Of a DNA stretch of 38,206 nucleotides, positions 30,310 through 38,206 are shown in pieces. Origin of the DNA: Pseudomonadota bacterium (lineage in GTDB: Bacteria > Pseudomonadota > Gammaproteobacteria > Burkholderiales > JABEVD01). Both the position numbers and the translations under genes were made by a program. The first letter of the stretch is position 1. Every line of letters starts with the position of its first letter. A model generated the notes under the pieces. It was given only the letters and a program-made list of their open reading frames with translations. It did not search any database and was not told the DNA's origin. The stretch lies in contig JAJZQY010000012.1 of assembly GCA_021806605.1 (NCBI GenBank), forward strand, positions 1 through 38,206. The letters are read 5' to 3'.

Positions 30310-31079
30310 AAAAACCCCTCCGCATTATCGTCAGCGGCGCCTCGAGCGGGATCGGCTTTCAGCTCGCCAGACGCTACCTTGAGCAGGGTGCCGTCGTCGG
30401 CGTCATTTCGAGGCAAATGGAAAAGCTGCGCTTCTTCGAACAGAACTGGCCCGATTCCGTGAGAATTTACAATGCAGATGTCCGGGATCTTCATGCCTTG
30501 CAGCTTGCTGCCGACGATTTCATGTCCCGCTTCGGCTGTCCCGACATCGTCGTCGCCAATGCCGGAATCAGCTGCGGCACGCTCACCGAACATGCCGCAG
30601 ACATCGAGGTATTCCAGGCCATTTTCGACACTAACGTTGTCGGAATGGCCAAAACATTCCAGCCCTATCTGGGAGAAATGAAGAGCCGGAGCCGCGGAAA
30701 GCTGGTCGGGATTGCCAGCATTGCAGGTTTCAGGGGGCTGCCAGGCGCAAGCGCTTACTCTTCATCGAAGGCTGCAGTTATAAACTATCTTGAGGCCTTG
30801 CGGTGTGAATTGTTCGGGACGGGCATCGAGGTGATCACCATCTGTCCGGGCTATGTCGAAACGCCGATGACGAATGCGAATCCCTACCCCATGCCGTTTC
30901 TGGTCAGAGCCGACCTTGCTGCAAGGATGATCGAAAACGCCATCGCCAGAAGCCGGATTTTCTATGCATTTCCCTGGCAGATGATGCTGATCGGCAAAAT
31001 CATGGGCATCCTTCCCAAGCGGCTTCACGCCTTTCTGTTTTCCAGGGCACCCCACAAGCCGAGAAGGCCAGATCAATAA
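30306..31079 (+). CDS. Short-chain dehydrogenase/reductase (SDR) family protein
   Basis: The 257-residue protein is a classical SDR with an N-terminal Rossmann fold. The cofactor motif SGASSGIG lies at residues 10-17, ANAGIS in the middle, and the catalytic S138, Y151 and K155 are in place (SIAGF, AYSSSKAA). CPGYVETPMT fits the loop after the active site. VISRQ after the second strand gives an Arg that may favour NADPH. The C-terminal part is hydrophobic with a basic tail, suggesting membrane association, as in several lipid-related SDRs. The substrate is unknown. The GTG start overlaps the preceding stop (GTGA). The 3' end overlaps the end of the convergent parA-like gene by 7 bases. Confidence 0.9.
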   Translation: MKKPLRIIVSGASSGIGFQLARRYLEQGAVVGVISRQMEKLRFFEQNWPDSVRIYNADVRDLHALQLAADDFMSRFGCPDIVVANAGISCGTLTEHAADIEVFQAIFDTNVVGMAKTFQPYLGEMKSRSRGKLVGIASIAGFRGLPGASAYSSSKAAVINYLEALRCELFGTGIEVITICPGYVETPMTNANPYPMPFLVRADLAARMIENAIARSRIFYAFPWQMMLIGKIMGILPKRLHAFLFSRAPHKPRRPDQ

Positions 31080-31834
31080 AAGAAGCCGGTTTCGACCAGC
31101 TCATGCGTCAGCGCGAAATAATCCTTCGCCCCCTGACTGTTCGGCGCATAGCTGAATACGTCCTTGCCATAGGCCGGGCTTTCGGCCAGGCTGACGTTTT
31201 CCATGATGCGGGTATCGCATACCTTGTCGCCGAAGCGATCCTTGAGCTTGTCGTAAATCGAGAAGGATAGCTTGCGTCTTGCGTTGAACCGCGTCAGCAA
31301 TATCCTGAAGTCGAATTTTCGTGCGTACCTTGCCTGCAGCACGTCGAGAAGGGAAACGACTTTCTGCACCCCGTGCATGGAAAGGAAATCGGCGGAAACC
31401 GGGATCAGAACCCTGTCAGCGGAAATGATGGCGTTGAGCGACAAGATGCCCAGCATGGGACAGCAATCGATCACGATCGGCGAATTGTCCCCGGCAAGCT
31501 GCTCCCCCAATCCATCCCTCAAGCGCGAAGCCACATTTCCGCTCTTTCCGAACAGCGCATCGATTTTGGAAAGGTCAGAATGGGCCGGAATGAGTCGAAG
31601 CCCGGAAGAACGGTACTGGATCAGATCGAGCAGAGAGCGCTCGTCCCTGAAGAAGGAGGATATTCCATTGGAGATTTCCTGGTTGACGCCGAGGGAGTGC
31701 GTCAAATGCGCCTGGGGATCGAGGTCGATGGCAAGGGGGTTCCTTTCCAGCATCGCGAGCGCCGACGCAATGTTCAAGGTGGTTGTGGTCTTGCCAACCC
31801 CTCCCTTCTGATTGAAAACTGCAATGGTCGCCAT
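31073..31834 (-). CDS. Orphan ParA-family ATPase
   Basis: This is a 253-residue ParA/MinD-type ATPase. The deviant Walker A motif KGGVGKTTTT is at residues 10-19, with the signature lysine K10. The A' motif AIDLDPQAHLTHSLG, the IVIDCCP strand and switch, and FRILLTRFNAR complete the fold. There is no N-terminal helix-turn-helix, so it is the short chromosomal or cargo-positioning type. No parB or other partner stands next to it, so it may position something other than the chromosome; this is inference. The ATG at 31834 opens the conserved MATIAVFNQKGG; a longer in-frame N-terminus reaching 31954 is not homologous. It lies 26 bases after the glycosyltransferase gene on the same strand. Confidence 0.92.
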   Translation of the reverse strand: MATIAVFNQKGGVGKTTTTLNIASALAMLERNPLAIDLDPQAHLTHSLGVNQEISNGISSFFRDERSLLDLIQYRSSGLRLIPAHSDLSKIDALFGKSGNVASRLRDGLGEQLAGDNSPIVIDCCPMLGILSLNAIISADRVLIPVSADFLSMHGVQKVVSLLDVLQARYARKFDFRILLTRFNARRKLSFSIYDKLKDRFGDKVCDTRIMENVSLAESPAYGKDVFSYAPNSQGAKDYFALTHELVETGFFY

Positions 31835-31860
31835 GCTCGACTGATCTTGTCCAGACCATG

Positions 31861-33039
31861 CTATCTTACCGCAATAGCCGCCCCGATTGAACTCTTTGCG
31901 ATCATTTCTCCGTACAAATCCATCATTTTCTGGGCCATCGCAGCAGCGCTCCACTGCTCGGCATAGTTCTCGGCCTGCACCGAGAGTTTCCTGCGAAGTG
32001 CGCGGTCCGAAAGCACCCTGACCATCTCCCCGGCGAAGCTTTGCGGATCGTCATCCGGCACCACTGAACCGGAATTCGGCTTCAGGATGTCCCGCGTTCC
32101 CATGTGCGCAGTCGAGATGACGGGAAGTCCTGCCGCCATCGCCTCGAGCAACACCAGGCCCTGGGTTTCGGTTCTGGAAGCAAACACGAAAACATCCGCT
32201 GCACTGTAGCAGTCCTTCAACAGCCGCTCCCTGTCCATGTAGCCGATCAGCCTGACGTTATCCTCGAGCCGCAGCGCCTTTACCAGTTTCTCGATGGATC
32301 TTGCCGCAGGCCCCTCCCCGGCGATGATCAGCAGGAGCTCCGGAACGGCCTTTCTCGCGATATCTGCCGCATGCAGGAGAAATTCGATGTTTTTCTCGAA
32401 TGCGACGCGGCCGACGAAAAGCATCACCGGGGTGCTTTCCGCTATCTTGTGCAGTTCGCGAAAGGCCTCTCTTTTACCCTTGGAAAACATTTCTCCCGGA
32501 ATCCCGGTCGGAATAATGTGCAGCGGCTTTTCAACGCCATAATCTGCCAATGTCCGTGCCATTGCATTGGACGGCACTACAACGGCATCGACATCGTTGC
32601 ATTGCTTTCTGGAGAATCGTCTTGCCAGACCGCGCATCCATTCGGCGGGAAGAAAAGGAATATAGTGGAACAGATATTCTTCGAAGAAGGTATGATAGGT
32701 CACGACCGTCGGCAGGTTCAATTCCTTTGCCAGCGCAATGCCGGCATAGTGCGCGACGAACGGCGTCTGGATGTGGACGATATCGAAATTCTGCTCGCGG
32801 AGAAGGTCCGTCTGCGCCTTGATGGCTCCATATGCCATCATCCTGTCTTCGGGATCGAACATCACGCCTCTGGACGGAATGCGGATGATCCCTTCCTGCC
32901 TTGCATCCTCGCCATAGGCGGGCGCGATCACCGTGACCCCGGCATTCCTTTGCAGGAGTTCGTTCCGGAAAGTCTCTATGGAAGTCGATACGCCGTTGAC
33001 GCGCGGAAAATACACGTCTGAAATCATCAGGACATTCAT
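31861..33039 (-). CDS. GT-B glycosyltransferase (family 4-like)
   Basis: This 392-residue retaining glycosyltransferase has an N-terminal acceptor domain starting MISDVYFPRVNGVSTSI, then HIQTPF and VTYHTFFEEYLFHYIPF, and a C-terminal nucleotide-sugar domain. That domain holds FVGRVAFEKNIEFLL and the EX7E motif at E291 and E299 (TETQGLVLLEAMAAG). The pattern is closest to glycosyltransferases that act on lipids, such as diacylglycerol glucosyltransferases and the SQD2/PimB group, but donor and acceptor cannot be read from sequence. It follows glmS with a 41-base gap and precedes the parA-like gene. TATAGT upstream (near 33050) might be a -10. Confidence 0.9.
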   Translation of the reverse strand: MNVLMISDVYFPRVNGVSTSIETFRNELLQRNAGVTVIAPAYGEDARQEGIIRIPSRGVMFDPEDRMMAYGAIKAQTDLLREQNFDIVHIQTPFVAHYAGIALAKELNLPTVVTYHTFFEEYLFHYIPFLPAEWMRGLARRFSRKQCNDVDAVVVPSNAMARTLADYGVEKPLHIIPTGIPGEMFSKGKREAFRELHKIAESTPVMLFVGRVAFEKNIEFLLHAADIARKAVPELLLIIAGEGPAARSIEKLVKALRLEDNVRLIGYMDRERLLKDCYSAADVFVFASRTETQGLVLLEAMAAGLPVISTAHMGTRDILKPNSGSVVPDDDPQSFAGEMVRVLSDRALRRKLSVQAENYAEQWSAAAMAQKMMDLYGEMIAKSSIGAAIAVR

Positions 33040-33080
33040 CCGCCGACTATATCAGCAGATTGATTGCGATTTTGTGACAG

Positions 33081-34904
33081 CTACTCCACGGTCACCGATT
33101 TGGCGAGATTTCTCGGTTTGTCCACATCCGTTCCCTTTTGCAGGGCCGCGTGATAGGCGAGAAGCTGCATGGGTATCGCATGCAGGATCGGGCTCAGGTG
33201 GCCGGCATGCCCAGCCATGCGAATCACATGAACCGAGGCCTCGTCCTGGAAATGGGACTCCTCGTCCGAGACGACGTAGAGCTCTCCCCCTCTCGCCCTG
33301 ACTTCCTGGAGATTGGACTTGAGCTTCTCGAGCAGGGCATCATTGGGCGCCACAGCCACCACGGGCATATTGCTGTCCACCAGCGCCAACGGCCCATGCT
33401 TCAATTCTCCCGCAGGATAGGCTTCCGCATGGATATAGGAGATTTCCTTGAGCTTGAGCGCACCTTCCAGTGCTATCGGGTAATGTATGCCGCGCGCGAG
33501 GAACAGGGCATGCTGCTTCTCGGAAAATTTCTCTGCCCATACTTCGATCTTGGGCTCGACTTCGAGTGCATGATTGATGGCGTGCGGCAGCCTGCGCAGA
33601 GACTCGACATGCCCCGCCTCCTGCTCCGCGGCAAGCCTGCCCTTGAGCTTTGCAAGGGTGAGGGTCAGGAGGAACAATGCGACCAGTTGCGTCGTGAATG
33701 CCTTGGTCGAGGCCACGCCGATTTCCGGGCCCGCCCTCGTCAGAAAACGCAGCTTCGATTGCCTGACCAGCGCGCTTTCGTCGACATTGCAGATGCTCAG
33801 CGTTTTCGTTTGCCCCAGCAGCACGGCATAGTTGAGCGCAGCCAGGGTGTCGGCTGTTTCGCCAGATTGGGAAATGGTGACAACCAACGCCTTCGGATTG
33901 GGAACGATATCCCTGTAGCGGTATTCGCTCGCCACTTCCGCGCTGCAGGGGATGCCCGCCAGACTTTCCATCCAGTACCTGGCCACCAGGCCGGCATGGT
34001 AGCTCGTCCCGCAAGCGATGATCGTGACGACCTCGACATCTTCCAGCACAAGTTTCCCGTCGGGACCAAACAGCTCGGGGGAAATCCCGGTCCCGTTGAT
34101 CGCGATGTCGATGGTGTCTGCGATGGCTTTGGGCTGCTCGAAAATTTCCTTCTGCATGAAATGGCGATATTTGCCGAGCTCGGTGGTTTCGGCGCTGAGT
34201 TCGCTGATGTGAACCGCCCGCTCGACGGCGATGCCCGCGCCGTCATATATCTTATATTCGAGAAGCCCGATGTCGGCGATATCGCCGTCTTCCAGATAAA
34301 TCATCTTCCGCGTAACGGGTAGCAGAGCGGAAGCATCCGATGCGATGAAATTTTCCTCTATCCCCAGCCCGATGAGTAGCGGGCTGCCCTTTCTCGCGCA
34401 TATCAATCTGTCTTGCAAGTTTCTGCTCACTACCGCAATGGCGTAGGCACCATCTAGTTCTTTTGCCGATGATCGGGTCGCATCGAGCAGTTCGCCGCTT
34501 TTCTGATAATGATGGTGGATGAGATGCACGATGACTTCCGTGTCGGTGTCCGAGTCGAACCTGTATCCGAGCCCTTCGAGCTTTCTGCGCAATTCGACAT
34601 GGTTTTCTATGATTCCGTTGTGCACTACCGCGATTTCATCCCGACTGGCATGCGGATGGGCGTTCCTTTCGGTGGGCGCGCCGTGGGTCGCCCATCTTGT
34701 ATGGGCGATGCCCAGATTGCCCTTGAGATCCTTCGAGAGCGCGGCAAGCTCGGCCACCCGCCCTGTACTTCTGATCCTGGAAAGCCCACCGTTGACGACG
34801 GCAATCCCTGCCGAATCGTAGCCCCGATATTCGAGTCGCCTCAATCCTTCCAGAAGAATCGGCACCACATTTCTCTGCGCCACCGCGCCAATGATCCCGC
34901 ACAT
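33081..34904 (-). CDS. glmS: Glutamine-fructose-6-phosphate aminotransferase (isomerizing)
   Basis: GlmS makes glucosamine-6-phosphate from fructose-6-phosphate and glutamine, the entry to amino-sugar synthesis for peptidoglycan and lipopolysaccharide. It has 607 residues. C2 ([10 protein letters not shown]) becomes the N-terminal nucleophile of the glutaminase domain, with TRWATHG and RNAHPH downstream. Two SIS domains follow ([28 protein letters not shown]), and the C-terminus is the conserved LAKSVTVE. The ATG lies two bases after the glmU stop, with AAGGGG as ribosome-binding site. I see no GlmS ribozyme signature in the upstream sequence, which is glmU coding. Confidence 0.98.
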   Translation of the reverse strand: MCGIIGAVAQRNVVPILLEGLRRLEYRGYDSAGIAVVNGGLSRIRSTGRVAELAALSKDLKGNLGIAHTRWATHGAPTERNAHPHASRDEIAVVHNGIIENHVELRRKLEGLGYRFDSDTDTEVIVHLIHHHYQKSGELLDATRSSAKELDGAYAIAVVSRNLQDRLICARKGSPLLIGLGIEENFIASDASALLPVTRKMIYLEDGDIADIGLLEYKIYDGAGIAVERAVHISELSAETTELGKYRHFMQKEIFEQPKAIADTIDIAINGTGISPELFGPDGKLVLEDVEVVTIIACGTSYHAGLVARYWMESLAGIPCSAEVASEYRYRDIVPNPKALVVTISQSGETADTLAALNYAVLLGQTKTLSICNVDESALVRQSKLRFLTRAGPEIGVASTKAFTTQLVALFLLTLTLAKLKGRLAAEQEAGHVESLRRLPHAINHALEVEPKIEVWAEKFSEKQHALFLARGIHYPIALEGALKLKEISYIHAEAYPAGELKHGPLALVDSNMPVVAVAPNDALLEKLKSNLQEVRARGGELYVVSDEESHFQDEASVHVIRMAGHAGHLSPILHAIPMQLLAYHAALQKGTDVDKPRNLAKSVTVE

Positions 34905-34906
34905 GC

Positions 34907-36274
34907 CTACCCCTTCTTCTTCGGTCTTTTCCAGCTTTCGATGTGAATCTGCTTGCTTCTGGACAGGGTCAAACCGCCCTCAGGCGCATTTCTGGCTATC
35001 GTCGACCCTGCGCCTATGGTCGCCCCCTTGCCTACGGTCACGGGGGCTATCAACTGTGTATCCGAGCCGATAAATGCATCGTCTTCGATCACGGTCCTGT
35101 GCTTGTTCGCGCCATCGTAATTGCAGGTGATGGTCCCCGCGCCGATGTTCACGTTGCTGCCGACGCGCGCATCTCCGATGTAGCTGAGATGATTGGCCTT
35201 GCTCCCGATCCCGATCTGGCTGTTCTTGATTTCCACGAAATTACCGATATGCGCATCTTCCGCGAGAATCGTTCCCGGCCGAATTCTGGCATAGGGGCCA
35301 ATTTTGCAATTCCGGCCGATTTCTGCGTCTTCCATGTGGGTAAATGGTGCGATTTCCGTGCCTTCCCGGATTTCGACGTTCTTCAAAACCGAATTGGCGC
35401 CAATTCGGACATTGTCGCCCAGCTTGACTTCCCCTTCAAACACGCAATTGACGTCGATGAAGACATCCCTACCACAACTGAGCCTTCCCCTGACATCCAG
35501 CCTTGCCGGATCTGCGAGGCCCACGCCCTGCATCATCAGTTCGCGGGCCGCTTCGAGCTGAAAGATGCGCTCGAGCTCGGCGAGCTGGGCCTGGTTGTTG
35601 ACTCCCATCACCTCCCAGATCCGCTGCGGGTGAACCGAAGCTATCCGGGTACCTCCTCTTGCCGCCATCTCGACCACATCGGTCAGATAATATTCCTTTT
35701 GGGCATTTTCGTTTTTCAATCCAGACAGCCATGACCTCAGATTTTTTGTTGGCGCCACAAGTATGCCAGTGTTCACTTCCGTGATTTCTCGCTCTTCTTT
35801 TGTGGCATCCTTCTCTTCGACGATTCGTGTTATGCTGCCGCTCGAATCCCTGACGATACGGCCGTAGCCGTGCGGATTGTCCATCTGCGCCGTCAGAAGC
35901 GTCATGCCTTCAGCCTTCGCCAGCTTTTCCAAAGTCGCAACCCCGGTAAGCGGCACATCGCCATAGAGTATCAGCGTGTTGCCATCCTCCCCGAGGTAAG
36001 GAAGCGTCATTTGCACTGCATGACCTGTCCCGTTCTGGGGTTCCTGGAGAACGAAGCGCAAATCCCCGTCCGGAAAAGCCGCCGGGACTGCCTCTCCGCC
36101 ATGTCCGTACACTACGCAAATGCTCGCCGGTTTGAGAAGCCTCGCGGTATTGATGACATGGCCAAGCAGAGGAATTCCCGCAAGCCTGTGCAGCACCTTG
36201 GGAACACTGGAATACATGCGCGTCCCCTTGCCTGCAGCCAGGATGACAACGTTCAGTTTTTCGCTGTTTGACAT
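34907..36274 (-). CDS. glmU: Bifunctional GlmU (glucosamine-1-phosphate acetyltransferase / N-acetylglucosamine-1-phosphate uridyltransferase)
   Basis: GlmU acetylates glucosamine-1-phosphate and then forms UDP-GlcNAc. The 455-residue protein has the pyrophosphorylase domain at about 1-228, with LAAGKGTRM at 13-21 and LYGDVPL. The left-handed beta-helix acetyltransferase domain follows, with hexapeptide repeats such as [16 protein letters not shown] and the conserved [10 protein letters not shown]. The ATG at 36274 has no Shine-Dalgarno sequence in the bases before it. A possible promoter ends only a few bases upstream, so the message may be nearly leaderless. It is followed at once by glmS, and preceded by the tandem terminator of the atp genes. 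Confidence 0.98.
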   Translation of the reverse strand: MSNSEKLNVVILAAGKGTRMYSSVPKVLHRLAGIPLLGHVINTARLLKPASICVVYGHGGEAVPAAFPDGDLRFVLQEPQNGTGHAVQMTLPYLGEDGNTLILYGDVPLTGVATLEKLAKAEGMTLLTAQMDNPHGYGRIVRDSSGSITRIVEEKDATKEEREITEVNTGILVAPTKNLRSWLSGLKNENAQKEYYLTDVVEMAARGGTRIASVHPQRIWEVMGVNNQAQLAELERIFQLEAARELMMQGVGLADPARLDVRGRLSCGRDVFIDVNCVFEGEVKLGDNVRIGANSVLKNVEIREGTEIAPFTHMEDAEIGRNCKIGPYARIRPGTILAEDAHIGNFVEIKNSQIGIGSKANHLSYIGDARVGSNVNIGAGTITCNYDGANKHRTVIEDDAFIGSDTQLIAPVTVGKGATIGAGSTIARNAPEGGLTLSRSKQIHIESWKRPKKKG

Positions 36275-36282
36275 GACGGGAT

Positions 36283-36310
36283 ATTATGACACAGGTTCCG
36301 AGGCTGCAAA
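36283..36310 (-). promoter_or_regulatory. glmU: Candidate glmU promoter partly inside the terminator repeat
   Basis: On the minus strand TTTGCA (36310-36305, 4 of 6 to the -35 consensus) and CATAAT (36288-36283, 5 of 6 to the -10 consensus) are 16 bases apart. The start of transcription would fall at about 36277-36275, just before the ATG at 36274. The -35 lies in the first unit of the tandem repeat. Confidence 0.35.
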
Positions 36311-36363
36311 CAAAAAGGCAGCCGAGGCTGCAAACAAAAAGGCAGCCGAGGCTGCCTTTTTGG
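36298..36363 (-). terminator. Tandemly duplicated rho-independent terminator after atpC
   Basis: A 24-base unit occurs at 36298-36321 and again, identically, at 36322-36345, followed by 10 bases of a third copy. On the minus strand the segment nearest atpC (36361-36336) folds into a 12-bp stem with a 2-base loop, and its 3' arm ends in five T. A second stem, GCAGCC with GGCTGC (36331-36317), is again followed by C and five T. Two intrinsic terminators in series therefore end the atp message about 20-60 bases after the atpC stop. The 12-bp stem is flanked by A and T runs and could work in both directions. Confidence 0.85.
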
Positions 36364-36378
36364 TTTACGCTGACGGGA

Positions 36379-36801
36379 TCAGCGTTTCTTCCTCAGCTTT
36401 TCGATCGCGGAAAGCTGCGCGATCGCTTCGGCAAGCTCGGCTTCTGCTCTGGCAAATTCGAGCACGGCCTCACGATTTTTCATCGCTTCCTCAGCCCTTT
36501 TCTTCGCCTCGGTAGCCTTGGCCTCGTCCAGGTCTTCGCCGCGGATCGCGGAATCGGCCAGCACCGTCACGACGTCGGGCTGAACCTCGAGAATCCCCCC
36601 GGAGACGTAGATAAGGTCTTCCTCATCGCTCATCGCGCGCTTCACCCTGACCGACCCCGGCTTGATTCGGGTCAGCATGGGCGCGTGACGAGGATAAATG
36701 CCAACCTCGCCCAGTATAGAGGGTGCTGCGACAAACTCGGCAGGCCCCGAATAGAAGGTCTCTTCCGCGCTCACGATATCGACATGCATGGTCATTGCCA
36801 T
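36379..36801 (-). CDS. atpC: ATP synthase F1 epsilon subunit
   Basis: Epsilon is part of the central stalk of the F1 motor and can inhibit ATP hydrolysis. Read from the ATG at 36801 it has 140 residues, the usual size, and GAGG stands 6 bases upstream. A GTG at 36813 overlapping the atpD stop would add four residues but lacks its own ribosome-binding site. The N-terminal beta-sandwich includes [39 protein letters not shown] and [17 protein letters not shown]. The C-terminal helical hairpin is alanine/glutamate-rich (about 95-137). It is the last gene of the atp operon. Confidence 0.97.
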   Translation of the reverse strand: MAMTMHVDIVSAEETFYSGPAEFVAAPSILGEVGIYPRHAPMLTRIKPGSVRVKRAMSDEEDLIYVSGGILEVQPDVVTVLADSAIRGEDLDEAKATEAKKRAEEAMKNREAVLEFARAEAELAEAIAQLSAIEKLRKKR

Positions 36802-36809
36802 GGCGTTCC

Positions 36810-38198
<1,389 letters not shown>

Positions 38199-38206
38199 CT
38201 AATCTA

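Noticed and set aside
31835..31954. Forty-residue N-terminal extension of the ParA-like protein
   Set aside because: The extension overlaps the glycosyltransferase gene, has no ParA homology, and the ATG at 31834 starts exactly at the conserved MATIAVFNQKGG.
33138..34322. 394-codon open frame opposite glmS
   Set aside because: Shadow of glmS; no recognisable domain.
34905..35200. GlmS ribozyme upstream of glmS
   Set aside because: The upstream sequence is glmU coding with a 2-base gap, and the ribozyme is typical of Gram-positive bacteria.
36298..36355. CRISPR-like or minisatellite array
   Set aside because: Only 2.4 directly adjacent copies of a 24-base unit without spacers; it is explained as a duplicated terminator.

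Overview
This window is a gene-dense piece of a proteobacterial chromosome, and everything in it looks like core genome. Gene order and protein features point to a betaproteobacterium, probably in or near the Nitrosomonadales (Gallionellaceae, Sulfuricellaceae or Methylophilaceae type); this placement is inferred from memory of gene order, not from a search. Signs for it are ponA divergent from pilMNOPQ, then aroK-aroB-dgt-gltB-gltD-hemE-priA-argS in one line, a Neisseria-like PBP1A, and an atpD-atpC-glmU-glmS block. There is no insertion sequence, prophage, CRISPR array, tRNA or rRNA that I can support.

Layout. (1) 1-1207: the 3' part of an outer-membrane phospholipase A gene (pldA), then a small rhodanese. 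(2) 1224-1770, minus strand: a rubredoxin and a glyoxalase I. (3) 1821-5102: thiD-thiE-hemL-engB, each start overlapping the previous stop, so translation is probably coupled. (4) 5103-5302: a spacer full of hairpins, then hemB. (5) 6279-9139, minus strand: mrcA (PBP1A) and an uncharacterised nucleotidyltransferase-like gene with a run of nine C/G. (6) 9296-16974: the type IV pilus alignment and secretin operon pilMNOPQ, continuing into aroK, aroB and a dNTPase. (7) 17093-24211: both glutamate synthase subunits and hemE. (8) 24212-24546: the only gene-free stretch over 300 bp. It is AT-rich, with a perfect 14-bp inverted repeat and a cluster of DnaA-box-like 9-mers. (9) 24547-31079: priA, argS, a SPOR protein, two tandem DsbA-type oxidoreductases and a short-chain dehydrogenase. 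(10) 31073-38189, minus strand: atpD, atpC, a duplicated terminator, glmU, glmS, a GT-B glycosyltransferase and an orphan ParA-type ATPase.

The genes fall into a few linked jobs. Three heme enzymes (HemL, HemB, HemE) lie in one 21-kb span. Envelope building is served by PBP1A, the pilus, GlmU/GlmS, the glycosyltransferase, the SPOR protein and DsbA. Nitrogen and aromatic metabolism is served by GltBD and AroKB, and replication by PriA and possibly the DnaA-box region.

I did not find a clearly new multi-gene system. The points most worth checking are the hemE-priA spacer as a possible origin or DnaA-controlled site, the homopolymer in the nucleotidyltransferase-like gene beside PBP1A, the CPEC-type second DsbA, the orphan ParA at the end of an envelope gene run, and the tandem terminator that may also form the glmU promoter.
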